Source of the DNA: Sandaracinobacteroides saxicola
Lineage (GTDB): Bacteria > Pseudomonadota > Alphaproteobacteria > Sphingomonadales > Sphingomonadaceae
Assembly: GCF_014117445.1 (NCBI RefSeq)
Contig: NZ_CP059851.1
Coordinates: forward strand, 1,550,001-1,614,000
Length of the DNA stretch: 64,000 nucleotides
Reading direction: 5' to 3'
Below are positions 19,252-27,834 of the stretch, piece by piece; positions within the stretch are counted from its first letter, which is position 1; each line of letters starts with the position of its first letter. The notes beneath the pieces are model-generated. The model was not told where the DNA came from. It did not search any database and was given only the letters and a program-made list of their open reading frames with translations. A program made the position numbers and the translations under genes.

Positions 19252-20142
19252 ATGCGTCTGTTTCTGTTTGTTCCGCTGATGTTGCTGACCGCCTGTGCCA
19301 GTACCCCGTCCCAAAGCCCCCGCTTCACCAAAGCCGCCGATCTCACCTATGCCGCTACGGATCCGTGGGAGAACACCAACCGCTCGATCTATCGCTTCAA
19401 CAGCGAATTCGATCGCATTCTCGGTCGCCCGGTCGTCAAAGTCTATCGCGCCGTCATTCCCGGCGCGGCCCGCCGCGGCATCAGCGGATTCTACAGCAAC
19501 GCCGGCGAGCCCACCAATGCCGCCAATTCCATCGCACAGGGCAAGATCAAGAGCGCGTTTCGCGCCCTTGACCGGCTGCTGATCAACACTGTCCTTGGCG
19601 TTGGCGGTTTGGCGGATCATGCCACCGACATGGGTCTGCCGGAAGAAAAACATGATTTCGGCCAGACGCTCACGGTGTGGGGCGTGGGTTCCGGACCCTA
19701 TCTGGTCATTCCCTTCCTGGGACCAAGCACCGTGCGTGACGGCTTCGGCTTTGGAGTCGATTTCTTCGCCGATCCGTCTGACCTGGCTGCCAACGCCTTG
19801 CTCAGCCGGCAGGAACGCTGGTTCAAACTGGGAATCCGCATCGTCAACATCCGTAACCGGCTGGAGGACAGTGGCGGCGGGAGCCTGCTGCGGGGCAGTG
19901 CCGACGAATATGCGACCGTCCGCTCCGCCTGGCTGCAACTGCGGACACGCGAACTCTACGACGGAAGCCCGCCCCAGATCGACGATGAGGAACTCAGCGA
20001 ACCAGCGCCGTCGCCATCGCCGTCTCCCGTGCCTGATAACGGCCCAGCGCCCGCCACACCGGCAACGAGTGATCCGGCGCCTCCCCCGCCGCCAGCCGCA
20101 GCAGCTGCAGACAAAACCACGCCTGCACCCCAAAACCATTGA
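19252..20142 (+). CDS. mlaA: MlaA (VacJ) outer-membrane lipoprotein, phospholipid retrograde transport
   Basis: A 296-residue lipoprotein. The signal peptide ends in lipobox LLTAC with Cys15. The MlaA domain contains DPWENTNRSIYRFNSEFDR, GLPEEKHDFGQTLTVWGVG and the channel-helix motif GPYLVIPFLGPSTVRDGFG. MlaA removes phospholipids from the outer leaflet and passes them to MlaC. The last 60 residues are a Pro/Ala/Ser-rich tail beyond the usual domain, and this tail overlaps the convergent Old Yellow Enzyme gene by 149 bp. The start at 19252 is chosen because it places the lipoprotein signal at the N-terminus. Confidence 0.92.
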   Translation: MRLFLFVPLMLLTACASTPSQSPRFTKAADLTYAATDPWENTNRSIYRFNSEFDRILGRPVVKVYRAVIPGAARRGISGFYSNAGEPTNAANSIAQGKIKSAFRALDRLLINTVLGVGGLADHATDMGLPEEKHDFGQTLTVWGVGSGPYLVIPFLGPSTVRDGFGFGVDFFADPSDLAANALLSRQERWFKLGIRIVNIRNRLEDSGGGSLLRGSADEYATVRSAWLQLRTRELYDGSPPQIDDEELSEPAPSPSPSPVPDNGPAPATPATSDPAPPPPPAAAAADKTTPAPQNH

Positions 20143-21268
20143 GCATCTTGATAAGCGGGAATGGCGAACGCGCGGACAGCCAGCCCGGGCCAAGCCGCAG
20201 CGTCGACTCCGGGGACGGCAGCATTGCCTGCGGATCGGCCAAAAGGCGGTTGGGGCCGGAAGGATCGACACACAGCGGCCTTGCAACACCCACCAGGTCG
20301 CAAGCCTGGTCAGCGAGCGCCGCCGTCATGCCGGCAGCACTGCGGAAACCGCCGGTCACCATCAGAGGGGTGGCAACCGCCGCCCTCAGTCGCGTTGCTT
20401 CCTGCAGAAAATATGCCTCCCGTCGCGCCGAACGTGCCTCGCCCGGCGTCAGGCCATCGGAATCCATCATTCGGGGCTGCTCGTAATTCCCACCGCTGAC
20501 TTCCAGGAAATCGATGCCTTCCACTTCCAGCCAACGGGCGACCTGAGTGGATTCCTCGATGCCGAAACCACCGCGTTGGAAATCCGCGCTGTTCAGCTTC
20601 ACCGCGACCCCGAAATCCCGTCCGGTCGCGGAGCGTACGGCGCGAACGACCTCCAGCAGGAAACGCGCGCGGTTCTCCAGCGACCCGCCCCACTCGTCGG
20701 TGCGGACATTGGCGAGGGGCGACAGAAAACCGGACAGCAGATAGCCATGCGCCGCATGGAGCTGCACGCCGGCAAAGCCCGCTTCGCGCGCCTCGGCTGC
20801 CGCGGTTGCGAAGCGCCCGACCAGTTCGGCGATCTCCGCCCCGGTCAGCGCTTCCGGCGTGCCGAACTGCTTGCCCGGCAATGCCACGGGGACCGCACTT
20901 GCCGCCTTCGGGCGGGGATTCACCGTGATCGGCGTTTGCCGACCGGCATGGCTGAGCTGCATCCACAAACTGCATCCATTCACGCTGCCGGCTGCCGCCC
21001 AGTCCCGCAGCCGTCCGCGTGCCTCCCGATCCTGCGCGCCGGCGATGGCGACATTGCCCGGCCGTTCCAGATGGGCACGGTCGACCTGCACATTCCCGGT
21101 GATCGCCAGGCCAAGACCCCCCTCGGCCCAGCGACGATAGAGTCTGGCGTGGTCCGCCGTCGCCCGGTTGGACGCATCGGCCAGGCCCTCTGTCATGGCC
21201 GATTTTGCAATGCGATTGGTCAGCACGGTTCCGCAGGCCAGCGACAAGCTGCTCGACAAGACCGTCAC
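19994..21268 (-). CDS. NADH:flavin oxidoreductase / Old Yellow Enzyme family
   Basis: About 424 residues forming an FMN-binding TIM barrel. It shows NRIAKSAMTEGLAD near the N-terminus, SLWMQLSHAGRQ, the substrate motif GVQLHAAHGYLLSGFLSP, and TDEWGGSLENRARFLLEV. The C-terminal FMN-phosphate region is TPLMVTGGFRS. These match the 2,4-dienoyl-CoA reductase/xenobiotic reductase type without the extra iron-sulfur domain. A GTG at 21268, eight bases after AGGGG, is the preferred start; an ATG 54 bp upstream is possible. The C-terminal 49 codons lie opposite the MlaA tail. Confidence 0.87.
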   Translation of the reverse strand: MTVLSSSLSLACGTVLTNRIAKSAMTEGLADASNRATADHARLYRRWAEGGLGLAITGNVQVDRAHLERPGNVAIAGAQDREARGRLRDWAAAGSVNGCSLWMQLSHAGRQTPITVNPRPKAASAVPVALPGKQFGTPEALTGAEIAELVGRFATAAAEAREAGFAGVQLHAAHGYLLSGFLSPLANVRTDEWGGSLENRARFLLEVVRAVRSATGRDFGVAVKLNSADFQRGGFGIEESTQVARWLEVEGIDFLEVSGGNYEQPRMMDSDGLTPGEARSARREAYFLQEATRLRAAVATPLMVTGGFRSAAGMTAALADQACDLVGVARPLCVDPSGPNRLLADPQAMLPSPESTLRLGPGWLSARSPFPLIKMLNGFGVQAWFCLQLLRLAAGEAPDHSLPVWRALGRYQARETAMATALVR

Positions 21269-21355
21269 CGCCACATCCCCTTTTCGTCGGCTGCGCCGGC
21301 ATGTAACACCGGCGTCGGGCAACAGGGCAATCGCGACTTGTGAGAGGCATGACAG

Positions 21356-21511
21356 ATGAAGCCGTGGATCATCATGCTGCTGCTGTTGACCGCTTGCGGC
21401 GACAGAGAGCGCGGACCGAATGCCGACACGGCCACAACCGAGGCGGGCAACAAGGCCGCCGTGGATGATGTGGAGGCCGCGACGCGCGATGCCTTGGTCA
21501 GCACCCGCTGA
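21356..21511 (+). CDS. Small lipoprotein (51 residues)
   Basis: A short gene encoding a signal peptide that ends in lipobox LLLLTACGDRE (Cys14) and a 37-residue acidic, mostly helical tail (GNKAAVDDVEAATRDALVST). It resembles the many entericidin-like or unnamed small lipoproteins of Proteobacteria, but no family was recognised. It is divergent from the Old Yellow Enzyme gene, and a convergent SDR gene follows 24 bp later. A GAGAGG sits close upstream of the ATG. The lipobox and compact gene borders support it despite the small size. Confidence 0.6.
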   Translation: MKPWIIMLLLLTACGDRERGPNADTATTEAGNKAAVDDVEAATRDALVSTR

Positions 21512-21535
21512 TGAGGAAAATGGTCTCGTTGCGTC

Positions 21536-22249
21536 TTATCGCAACATCAACCCCCCATCGATGCTGATGCTCTGGCCCGTAATGTAGCTTGCCGCGCTCG
21601 AGGCGAGGAACATGACCGGCCCGGCGATTTCTGCGGGCTCGCCCCAGCGCCGCATGGGAACCGCCTTCAGCAGTCGTCCTTCATAACCGGCGTCGACCCG
21701 CATGCCGCTGGTCATCCGGGTGCGGATGAAGCCTGGCGCCACCAGATTGACCCGAATGCCGTCCGGCGCCCATTTGTCGGCAAGCGCGCGGGTCAGCCCC
21801 AAAAGACCGGCCTTCGACGCGGTGTAGGCCGGCGTTTCCCGCAACGCCAGAAAGCTCGACAGCGACCCCATGTTGACGATGCACCCCCGCTTCGCCTTCA
21901 ATCCAGGGTGGCAGGCAAGGCTGAGCGCCATCACGGCGTTGAGGTTGACGTCGATGACCGCCCGGAAGCCTGCATCCGAATATTCATCCGCCCGCCCGGT
22001 GCCGGCATTGTTCACCAGCACGTCGAGCGGACCGGCGGCCTGGGCCACCCTGTCTCCCGTGCCGCCCTCTGAAAAATCAGCACGGACATAATCAAAGCCG
22101 GACAGATCCTCCTCATAATCACCGGCGGAGGCGCGCGTGCCGGTCATGGTGACGCGGGCTCCGGCCGCTGCGAAGGCGCGCGCACAGGCCAGCCCGATGC
22201 CCTGGCTGCCGCCGGTCACGAGCACCGACTTGCCTTCAAATTCGCCCAT
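21536..22249 (-). CDS. Short-chain dehydrogenase/reductase (SDR, FabG-like)
   Basis: A 237-residue classical SDR. The NAD(P) motif is TGGSQGIG (12-19), the structural motif is NNAG, and the catalytic residues are Ser (NMGSLSS) with YTASK. The C-terminal segment ITGQSISIDGGLMLR is typical of FabG-like oxidoreductases. Substrate is not predictable. It stands alone on the minus strand between two plus-strand lipoprotein genes. Confidence 0.87.
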   Translation of the reverse strand: MGEFEGKSVLVTGGSQGIGLACARAFAAAGARVTMTGTRASAGDYEEDLSGFDYVRADFSEGGTGDRVAQAAGPLDVLVNNAGTGRADEYSDAGFRAVIDVNLNAVMALSLACHPGLKAKRGCIVNMGSLSSFLALRETPAYTASKAGLLGLTRALADKWAPDGIRVNLVAPGFIRTRMTSGMRVDAGYEGRLLKAVPMRRWGEPAEIAGPVMFLASSAASYITGQSISIDGGLMLR

Positions 22250-22355
22250 GCCCTGATCCCTTCAACAGACTTGCCGTCCCGGTGCTGACGCGGCATGCTC
22301 TTCAAAGCCCTCTGAGGGGATGGGCCGCCACTCCTATCAATGACAGGAACCGTCG

Positions 22356-22847
22356 ATGAAACTGCTCTTCCCCCTCGCTGCCCTCCTGCTGTTTGCCGGT
22401 TGCGAAAAGTCGGACACCGGCCATTCCAGCGTCACCGTCGACGCCAAGGACGGACTGCGCATCAATGCCAGCGAGAATGGCAAGACGGTCGCGGTGGCGA
22501 TCGCGGGCGACACTGCGGAATCAAGCATGAAGGTTGCTGTCGACCTGCCGGCAGTGGCGCCTGCCTATCCTGGCGCCACGGTCACCAAGACGGAGACCGA
22601 AGCCAAGGACGGCAAGATGAAGACCGAACTGACGATGATCACCTCCGACCCGCCGGCAAAGGTCGCTGCTTTCTATGACGGTCGTTTCAAGGCGGCCGGC
22701 ATCACGCCGATGGTCAGTGCGACGACGGATGACGAGATCGCCCGCGTCGTCATCGCCAACAAAGGCAGGACGAGTGTGGCGCTGGGGATCGAAGCCAGGG
22801 ACGGCAGCACCCGGATCAAGCTGGCACATACGACGAAAGCAGGCTGA
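22356..22847 (+). CDS. Hypothetical lipoprotein
   Basis: A 163-residue protein with a lipoprotein signal (LLLFAGCEKSD, Cys16). The mature part has alternating beta-rich segments, including KVAVDLPAVAPAYPGATVTK and PPAKVAAFYDGRFKAAGI, a pattern seen in uncharacterised sphingomonad lipoproteins. No enzymatic motif is visible. It precedes the VWA-domain gene by 57 bp on the same strand and could be co-transcribed with it. Function unknown. Confidence 0.75.
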   Translation: MKLLFPLAALLLFAGCEKSDTGHSSVTVDAKDGLRINASENGKTVAVAIAGDTAESSMKVAVDLPAVAPAYPGATVTKTETEAKDGKMKTELTMITSDPPAKVAAFYDGRFKAAGITPMVSATTDDEIARVVIANKGRTSVALGIEARDGSTRIKLAHTTKAG

Positions 22848-22904
22848 GCGCCCTCCCCGCCTTGCCAGTTTTCCCCATGGCCGCTTCAGCCTAGGGTCTG
22901 CCTC

Positions 22905-24086
22905 ATGTTTCTTGATTTCTTCGATGCGCTGCGCAGCGCCCGGCTTCCTGTCTCGCTGAAAGAGCATCTGATGCTGCTGGAGGCGTTGAAGGCCGACATC
23001 ATCGAGCGGCGCATCGATGACTTCTACTACCTCTCACGCAGCGTCTATGTGAAGGACGAAGCGCATCTCGACCGCTTCGATCAGGTGTTCGCCAAGACCT
23101 TCAAGGGCATCGAAACCACCCTGGAAACCGGCGCGGCCGAGATTCCGGAAGAGTGGCTGCGGAAGGTCGCCGAACTCTATCTTTCCCAAGAGGAAATGGA
23201 AAAGATCAAATCCCTCGGCAGTTGGGAAGAGATCATGGAGACGCTGAAGAAGCGCCTGGAAGAGCAGGAAAAGCGGCATCAGGGCGGCAACAAGTGGATC
23301 GGCACCGGCGGCACCAGTCCGTTTGGCGCGCATGGGTACAATCCCGAAGGCATCCGCATTGGCCAGGACGAAGGCCGGCATGGCCGGGCGATCAAGGTGT
23401 GGGACAAGCGCGATTTCAAGAATCTGGATTCGGAACGCGAACTGGGCACGCGCAACATCAAGGTCGCGCTGCGGCGGCTGCGGCGCTTCGCCCGCGAAGG
23501 CGCGGCGGAAGAGCTGGACCTGGACGCGACGATCAAGGGCACCGCGAAAAAGGCCTATCTCGACATCGTCATGCGCCCGGAACGGCACAACGCCGTGAAG
23601 CTGCTGCTGCTGTTCGACGTCGGCGGCAGCATGGACCCCTATATCAAGCTGTGCGAGGAGCTGTTTTCAGCGGCGCGCACCGAATTCAAGCATATGGAGT
23701 TCTTTTACTTTCACAATTGCGTTTATGAGGCGATGTGGAAAGACAACAAGCGGCGCTGGTCCGAACGCACCCCGACCAGCGAGATCATGCACAAATTTCC
23801 CCACGACTATAAGATCATCTTCGTCGGCGATGCCTCGATGAGCCCCTATGAGATCAACTATCCGGGCGGCAGCGTCGAGCATTGGAATGAGGAATCGGGC
23901 GAGGTGTGGATGCGGCGCATCCTGGATGTCTATCACAGCGCCGTCTGGCTGAACCCGATACCGGAACAGCATTGGACGCACGGGCAATCACTGCAGATGA
24001 TGCGCGGCATCATGAACAACCGCATGTATCCGCTGACACTCGACGGTCTCGACAAGGCGATGCGGGAACTGACCCGCACGCACTGA
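22905..24086 (+). CDS. VWA domain-containing CoxE-like protein
   Basis: A 393-residue protein with an N-terminal helical domain (FFDALRSARLPVSLKEHLML) and a C-terminal von Willebrand A domain. The domain's MIDAS motif LLLLFDVGGSMDPYI uses D-x-G-x-S, near residue 240. It matches the CoxE/YehP-type VWA proteins, which usually work with a MoxR AAA+ ATPase in metal insertion or complex assembly. No MoxR gene lies in the neighbouring kilobases shown, which is unusual. There is no signal peptide, so it is cytoplasmic. Confidence 0.85.
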   Translation: MFLDFFDALRSARLPVSLKEHLMLLEALKADIIERRIDDFYYLSRSVYVKDEAHLDRFDQVFAKTFKGIETTLETGAAEIPEEWLRKVAELYLSQEEMEKIKSLGSWEEIMETLKKRLEEQEKRHQGGNKWIGTGGTSPFGAHGYNPEGIRIGQDEGRHGRAIKVWDKRDFKNLDSERELGTRNIKVALRRLRRFAREGAAEELDLDATIKGTAKKAYLDIVMRPERHNAVKLLLLFDVGGSMDPYIKLCEELFSAARTEFKHMEFFYFHNCVYEAMWKDNKRRWSERTPTSEIMHKFPHDYKIIFVGDASMSPYEINYPGGSVEHWNEESGEVWMRRILDVYHSAVWLNPIPEQHWTHGQSLQMMRGIMNNRMYPLTLDGLDKAMRELTRTH

Positions 24087-24089
24087 GCG

Positions 24090-25019
24090 TTACAGCCTGG
24101 CGGCGCTGAAGGTGTCGCAGCTATCCATATTGCCCGACTGGAAGCCGCGCGTCAGCCAGGCGACACGCTGTTCGCTGCTGCCGTGGGTGAAGCTGTCGGG
24201 CCGTACGGTGCCGGTCGCCTGGCGTTGCAGCGTGTCGTCACCGATGGCTTCTGCGGCGCGCACGCCTTCGGCGAAATCGCCTTCGTCCAGCAGGCTGCGG
24301 TTGCGGCTGGCCCAGACGCCGGCGAGGCAATCCGCCTGCAGCTCCATCTTGACCTGGAGCGCGTTGCCGGCCGTCTCGCTGGCCCGCGCCTGCGCCTTTC
24401 GCACCTGCTCGTTGATGCCCAGCACCGTCTGGATATGGTGGCCGACCTCATGCGCAATCACGTAAGCGGCGGCGAAATCGCCGGGCGCGCCGAAGCGCTG
24501 GCCCAGCTCATCGAAGAAGCTGGTGTCGAGATAGACCTTGCGGTCACCGGGGCAATAGAAGGGGCCGGTGGCGCTGCTGGCGGAGCCGCAGGCCGAACTG
24601 ATCCGCCCGGAGAACAGCACCAGTTTCGGCGCGGGATAGCGCTGGCCGCGCTCCTGAAAGATGGTGCTCCAGGTGTCCTCGGTGCTGCCCAGCACCTGCG
24701 CCACGAACCGGTCCGTGCCGCTGGTCAGGGACGCCGCCGCCGGTGCCCCCGGCGGCGGCGTGGACTGGACGGGCGATGGCACGCCCTGCCCGCCGCCACC
24801 GCCAAGACCGCCCATCACCAGGTAGAGGATGCCGAGCACCACCACCCCGCCGATGCCGAATTTTGACAGGATGAGCGGCAGCAGCATGCCGATCAGTCCG
24901 CCACCACCCCCGCGACCGCCGAAACCGCCGAGTTGCTGGTCGCCGCTGCCCAGACCAAACCCCCCCTCGCCGCGGCGGTCTTCGATGTTGCTGCTTTCGC
25001 GTTGTCCGTCGAGGCGCAT
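24090..25019 (-). CDS. Neutral zinc metallopeptidase, YpfJ/KPN_02809 family
   Basis: A 309-residue protein. A Gly-rich cytoplasmic N-terminus leads to one transmembrane helix (FGIGGVVVLGILYLVMGGLG), then a zincin-type domain with AYVIAHEVGHHIQ (zinc-binding HExxH) and a downstream Glu in MELQADCLAGVW. Cysteines in SSACGSASSATGPFYCPGD match the family. Members are membrane-anchored peptidases of unknown physiological role. It is convergent with the VWA gene, with stops three bases apart. Confidence 0.88.
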   Translation of the reverse strand: MRLDGQRESSNIEDRRGEGGFGLGSGDQQLGGFGGRGGGGGLIGMLLPLILSKFGIGGVVVLGILYLVMGGLGGGGGQGVPSPVQSTPPPGAPAAASLTSGTDRFVAQVLGSTEDTWSTIFQERGQRYPAPKLVLFSGRISSACGSASSATGPFYCPGDRKVYLDTSFFDELGQRFGAPGDFAAAYVIAHEVGHHIQTVLGINEQVRKAQARASETAGNALQVKMELQADCLAGVWASRNRSLLDEGDFAEGVRAAEAIGDDTLQRQATGTVRPDSFTHGSSEQRVAWLTRGFQSGNMDSCDTFSAARL

Positions 25020-25115
25020 GGCTGATCTCCTGTCCCTACCCTACTGCAACACGCCAGCCGTGCAAATGTGCCGCCCTGGGGTTGACCGGTGCCCCGGCGC
25101 AACCACATTGCGGCA

Positions 25116-26246
25116 ATGAAACATCTTATTGCAGCCCTCGCCCTTGTCGTTGCCGCGCCCGCGGCGTGCCGCGATTTCGATCCTGATGACCCGCATGCCG
25201 AGGCCGGCGTCCAGCGCAGTGTCTGGGTGCAGGGGCTGGAGCATCCCTGGGCACTGGCCTTCCTGCCCGATGGCCGGGCGCTGGTGACGGAGCGGCCCGG
25301 GCGGCTGCGGCTGATCCGTGCCGACGGAACGCTCGATCCGACGCCCATTGCCGGCCTGCCACCCGTTCTGGCGCATGGCCAGGGCGGGCTGATGGATGTG
25401 AGCCTGCATCCCGATTTCGCCCGCAACGGGCTCGTTTACCTGACGCTGAGCGCCGGGACGCCGGATGCCAACCAGACGCAACTGGTGCGGGGACGGCTGG
25501 ATGGCACGCAGTTGCGTAATGTGACGGTGCTGCTGTCCAATGCCGCCAAGCGCGGCGGGCAGCATTTCGGCAGCCGGTTGAGCTGGATGGCGGATGGCAC
25601 CTTGCTGATGAGCGTGGGCGATGGCGGCAATCCGCCGGTGCGGCTGGGCGATGACTTCATCCGCAAGCAGGCGCAGAATCCCGCGGCCCTGTTCGGGAAG
25701 GTGTTGCGCCTGACCGCCGATGGCAAGGCGACGGGCGGCAGCAAGGCCGGCGATGCCCGCGTCTGGACCCTGGGTCACCGCAACATCCAGGGGCTGGTTC
25801 GGGACGACAGGACCGGCTTCATCTGGGCCACGGAGCATGGGGCGCGGGGCGGCGATGAGCTGAACCTGCTGAAGGCCGGCAGCAACTATGGCTGGCCGCT
25901 GGTGACGCACAGCAAGGAATATTGGGGACCGGAGATCAGCAAGGAACGCAGCCGGCCGGGCATGGCCGACCCGGCGCTGGTGTGGCAGCGGGCGATCGCG
26001 CCGTCGGGACTGGCGGTGTATCGGGGTCAGGCGTTCAAGGGGTGGGACGGCAATATCCTTGCCGGCGGCCTGCTGAGCCAGGACGTGCGGCGAATAGTGG
26101 TGAATGGCCAGGGCGTTGTCACCGGCCAGACGCGGATCGGGATCAATGCCCGGGTGCGGGATGTGCGGGTCGGGCCGGACGGGTTGATCTATGTGCTGAC
26201 CGACGAGGCGGCCGGGCGGATCATTCGACTGTCGCCCGCCGGCTGA
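25116..26246 (+). CDS. PQQ-dependent aldose sugar dehydrogenase family (YliI-like), exported
   Basis: A 376-residue six-bladed beta-propeller with a signal peptide (MKHLIAALALVVAAPAAC). Family marks are GLEHPWALAFLPDGRALVTE, HGQGGLMDVSLHPDF and the catalytic His/Arg region TLGHRNIQGLV, then ATEHGARGGDELN. Soluble-type glucose or aldose dehydrogenases of this group oxidise sugars in the periplasm with PQQ. The Cys18 context (APAAC) is a weak lipobox, so either secretion or lipidation is possible. The start at 25116 is chosen for the signal peptide. Confidence 0.87.
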   Translation: MKHLIAALALVVAAPAACRDFDPDDPHAEAGVQRSVWVQGLEHPWALAFLPDGRALVTERPGRLRLIRADGTLDPTPIAGLPPVLAHGQGGLMDVSLHPDFARNGLVYLTLSAGTPDANQTQLVRGRLDGTQLRNVTVLLSNAAKRGGQHFGSRLSWMADGTLLMSVGDGGNPPVRLGDDFIRKQAQNPAALFGKVLRLTADGKATGGSKAGDARVWTLGHRNIQGLVRDDRTGFIWATEHGARGGDELNLLKAGSNYGWPLVTHSKEYWGPEISKERSRPGMADPALVWQRAIAPSGLAVYRGQAFKGWDGNILAGGLLSQDVRRIVVNGQGVVTGQTRIGINARVRDVRVGPDGLIYVLTDEAAGRIIRLSPAG

Positions 26247-26289
26247 GGCTTGCATCGCCCGGCATGCTTCGCTAGGGGACGGCTCCCGT

Positions 26290-26364
26290 GGACGCGTAGC
26301 TCAGTGGTAGAGCACTGTGTTGACATCGCAGGGGTCGCAAGTTCAATCCTTGCCGCGTCCACCA
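26290..26364 (+). tRNA. tRNA-Val (GAC anticodon)
   Basis: Folds as a cloverleaf. Acceptor 26290-26296 pairs with 26354-26360, the D-stem is GCTC/GAGC, and the anticodon loop TTGACAT carries GAC at 26322-26324. The T-arm contains GTTCAATCC and the 3' CCA is encoded. It reads GTC and GTT valine codons. It lies between two convergent protein genes and shows no adjacent integrase. Confidence 0.96.
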
Positions 26365-26389
26365 CTTTCCCAATTCCAGTGTCGTCCCG

Positions 26390-27640
26390 TCAGGCTGCCT
26401 TGTCGATCGGCGCGATGCGGACGGGGGGTTTCTTGCCGTGGACGACGTCGCCGTCGACGATGACGGACTGGATGTCGTCCGTGCCCGGCAGTTCGAACAT
26501 GGTGTCGAGCAGGATCGCCTCCATGATGGAACGAAGCCCGCGGGCGCCGGTCTTGCGTTCGATGGCGCGCTTGGCGATGGCGGAGAGGGCGTCGCCCTCG
26601 AAGGTCAGTTTCACGCCCTCGAGCTGGAACAGGCTGGCATATTGCTTGGCCAGCGCATTCTTCGGCTCGGTAAGGATCTTGATCAGCGCCGGCTCGTCGA
26701 GGTCCTCCAGCGTGGCGATGACGGGGAGGCGGCCGATGAATTCGGGGATCAGGCCGAACTTCAGCAGGTCCTCGGGCTCGCACTGGCGCAGCAGGTCACC
26801 GACGCGGCGTTCATCGGGCGCGGCGACATGGGCGCCGAAGCCGATGGACTTGCCCTGCAGCCGGTCGCCGATGATGCGGTCGAGGCCGCTGAAGGCGCCG
26901 CCGCAGATGAAGAGGATGTTGGTGGTATCGACCTGCAGGAACTCCTGCTGCGGATGCTTGCGGCCACCCTGGGGCGGGACGCTGGCGGTGGTGCCTTCCA
27001 TGATCTTCAGGAGCGCCTGCTGGACGCCCTCCCCCGAGACATCGCGGGTGATCGAGGGGTTGTCCGCCTTGCGGCTGATCTTGTCGATCTCGTCGATGTA
27101 GACGATGCCGCGCTGGGCGCGTTCGACATTGTAGTCGCTGGCCTGCAGCAGTTTCAGGATGATGTTCTCGACGTCTTCGCCGACATAGCCGGCCTCGGTC
27201 AGGGTCGTCGCGTCGGCGACGGTGAAGGGGACGTCGAAGGTCTTGGCCAGCGTCTGGGCGAGCAGGGTCTTGCCGCAGCCGGTGGGGCCGACGAGCAGGA
27301 TGTTGGACTTGGCGAGCTCGACCTCGGCACCCTTGCCGCCGTGGGCGAGGCGCTTGTAATGGTTGTGGACCGCCACCGAGAGCACGCGCTTGGCATGCGA
27401 CTGGCCGATGACGTAATCGTCGAGCACCTTGCAGATTTCGCGGGGGGTGGGGACGCCGTCCTTGGTCTTGACCAGGGCGCCCTTGGTTTCCTCCCGGATG
27501 ATGTCGTTGCAGAGGTCGACGCATTCATCGCAGATGAAGACGGTGGGGCCGGCGATGAGCTTTTTGACCTCGTGCTGGCTCTTGCCGCAGAAGCTGCAAT
27601 ACAGGATGTTCTTGCCGTCGGTGCTGCTGACTTTGGTCAT
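26390..27640 (-). CDS. clpX: ATP-dependent Clp protease ATP-binding subunit ClpX
   Basis: A 416-residue AAA+ unfoldase. It has the N-terminal C4 zinc-binding domain (Cys15, 18, 37, 40), Walker [12 protein letters not shown], Walker [11 protein letters not shown], sensor and arginine-finger regions, and the IGF-type loop that docks ClpP ([10 protein letters not shown]). It delivers substrates to ClpP. In Alphaproteobacteria clpP normally lies directly upstream on the same strand. Here clpP is 4.3 kb away (31933-32616), with an accessory segment between. It is convergent with the tRNA-Val region. Confidence 0.97.
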   Translation of the reverse strand: MTKVSSTDGKNILYCSFCGKSQHEVKKLIAGPTVFICDECVDLCNDIIREETKGALVKTKDGVPTPREICKVLDDYVIGQSHAKRVLSVAVHNHYKRLAHGGKGAEVELAKSNILLVGPTGCGKTLLAQTLAKTFDVPFTVADATTLTEAGYVGEDVENIILKLLQASDYNVERAQRGIVYIDEIDKISRKADNPSITRDVSGEGVQQALLKIMEGTTASVPPQGGRKHPQQEFLQVDTTNILFICGGAFSGLDRIIGDRLQGKSIGFGAHVAAPDERRVGDLLRQCEPEDLLKFGLIPEFIGRLPVIATLEDLDEPALIKILTEPKNALAKQYASLFQLEGVKLTFEGDALSAIAKRAIERKTGARGLRSIMEAILLDTMFELPGTDDIQSVIVDGDVVHGKKPPVRIAPIDKAA

Positions 27641-27770
27641 TCCGGTCCTCTTGTCCGGTATAACCTAGCGATGCGGCCGGGCAAATGAAAGCCGGGAGGG
27701 CGCGTCTTTTCGTCATCGGAGCGTCATGAGCGGAAAATATGGCGTTTTGCCAGTAGGTTATGTGAATGTA

Positions 27771-27788
27771 TCAAGATTGAAATCTTGA
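27771..27788. repeat. 18-bp palindrome downstream of the HTH gene
   Basis: The sequence is a perfect inverted repeat, TCAAGATT-GA-AATCTTGA, in an AT-rich stretch between clpX and the HTH gene. A T-rich run follows on the plus strand. It could be a transcription terminator for plus-strand readthrough, or a protein-binding site at the edge of the accessory segment. No gene depends on it for certain. Confidence 0.5.
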
Positions 27789-27834
27789 CGAATTTGCGAT
27801 TTTTGTTCTTTTTTCCAACAGGCGGGCGGCCTGT

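Noticed and set aside
26290-26364. tRNA-Val as an integration site for an island
   Set aside because: No integrase gene or direct repeat of the tRNA 3' end was seen. The accessory segment lies beyond clpX, not at the tRNA.
26438-27688. A 416-codon plus-strand frame opposite clpX
   Set aside because: It mirrors clpX codon for codon and has no family features; clpX is unambiguous.
27771-27788. A terminator for the HTH gene
   Set aside because: On the minus strand the palindrome is not followed by a T-run, so it is listed only as an inverted repeat.
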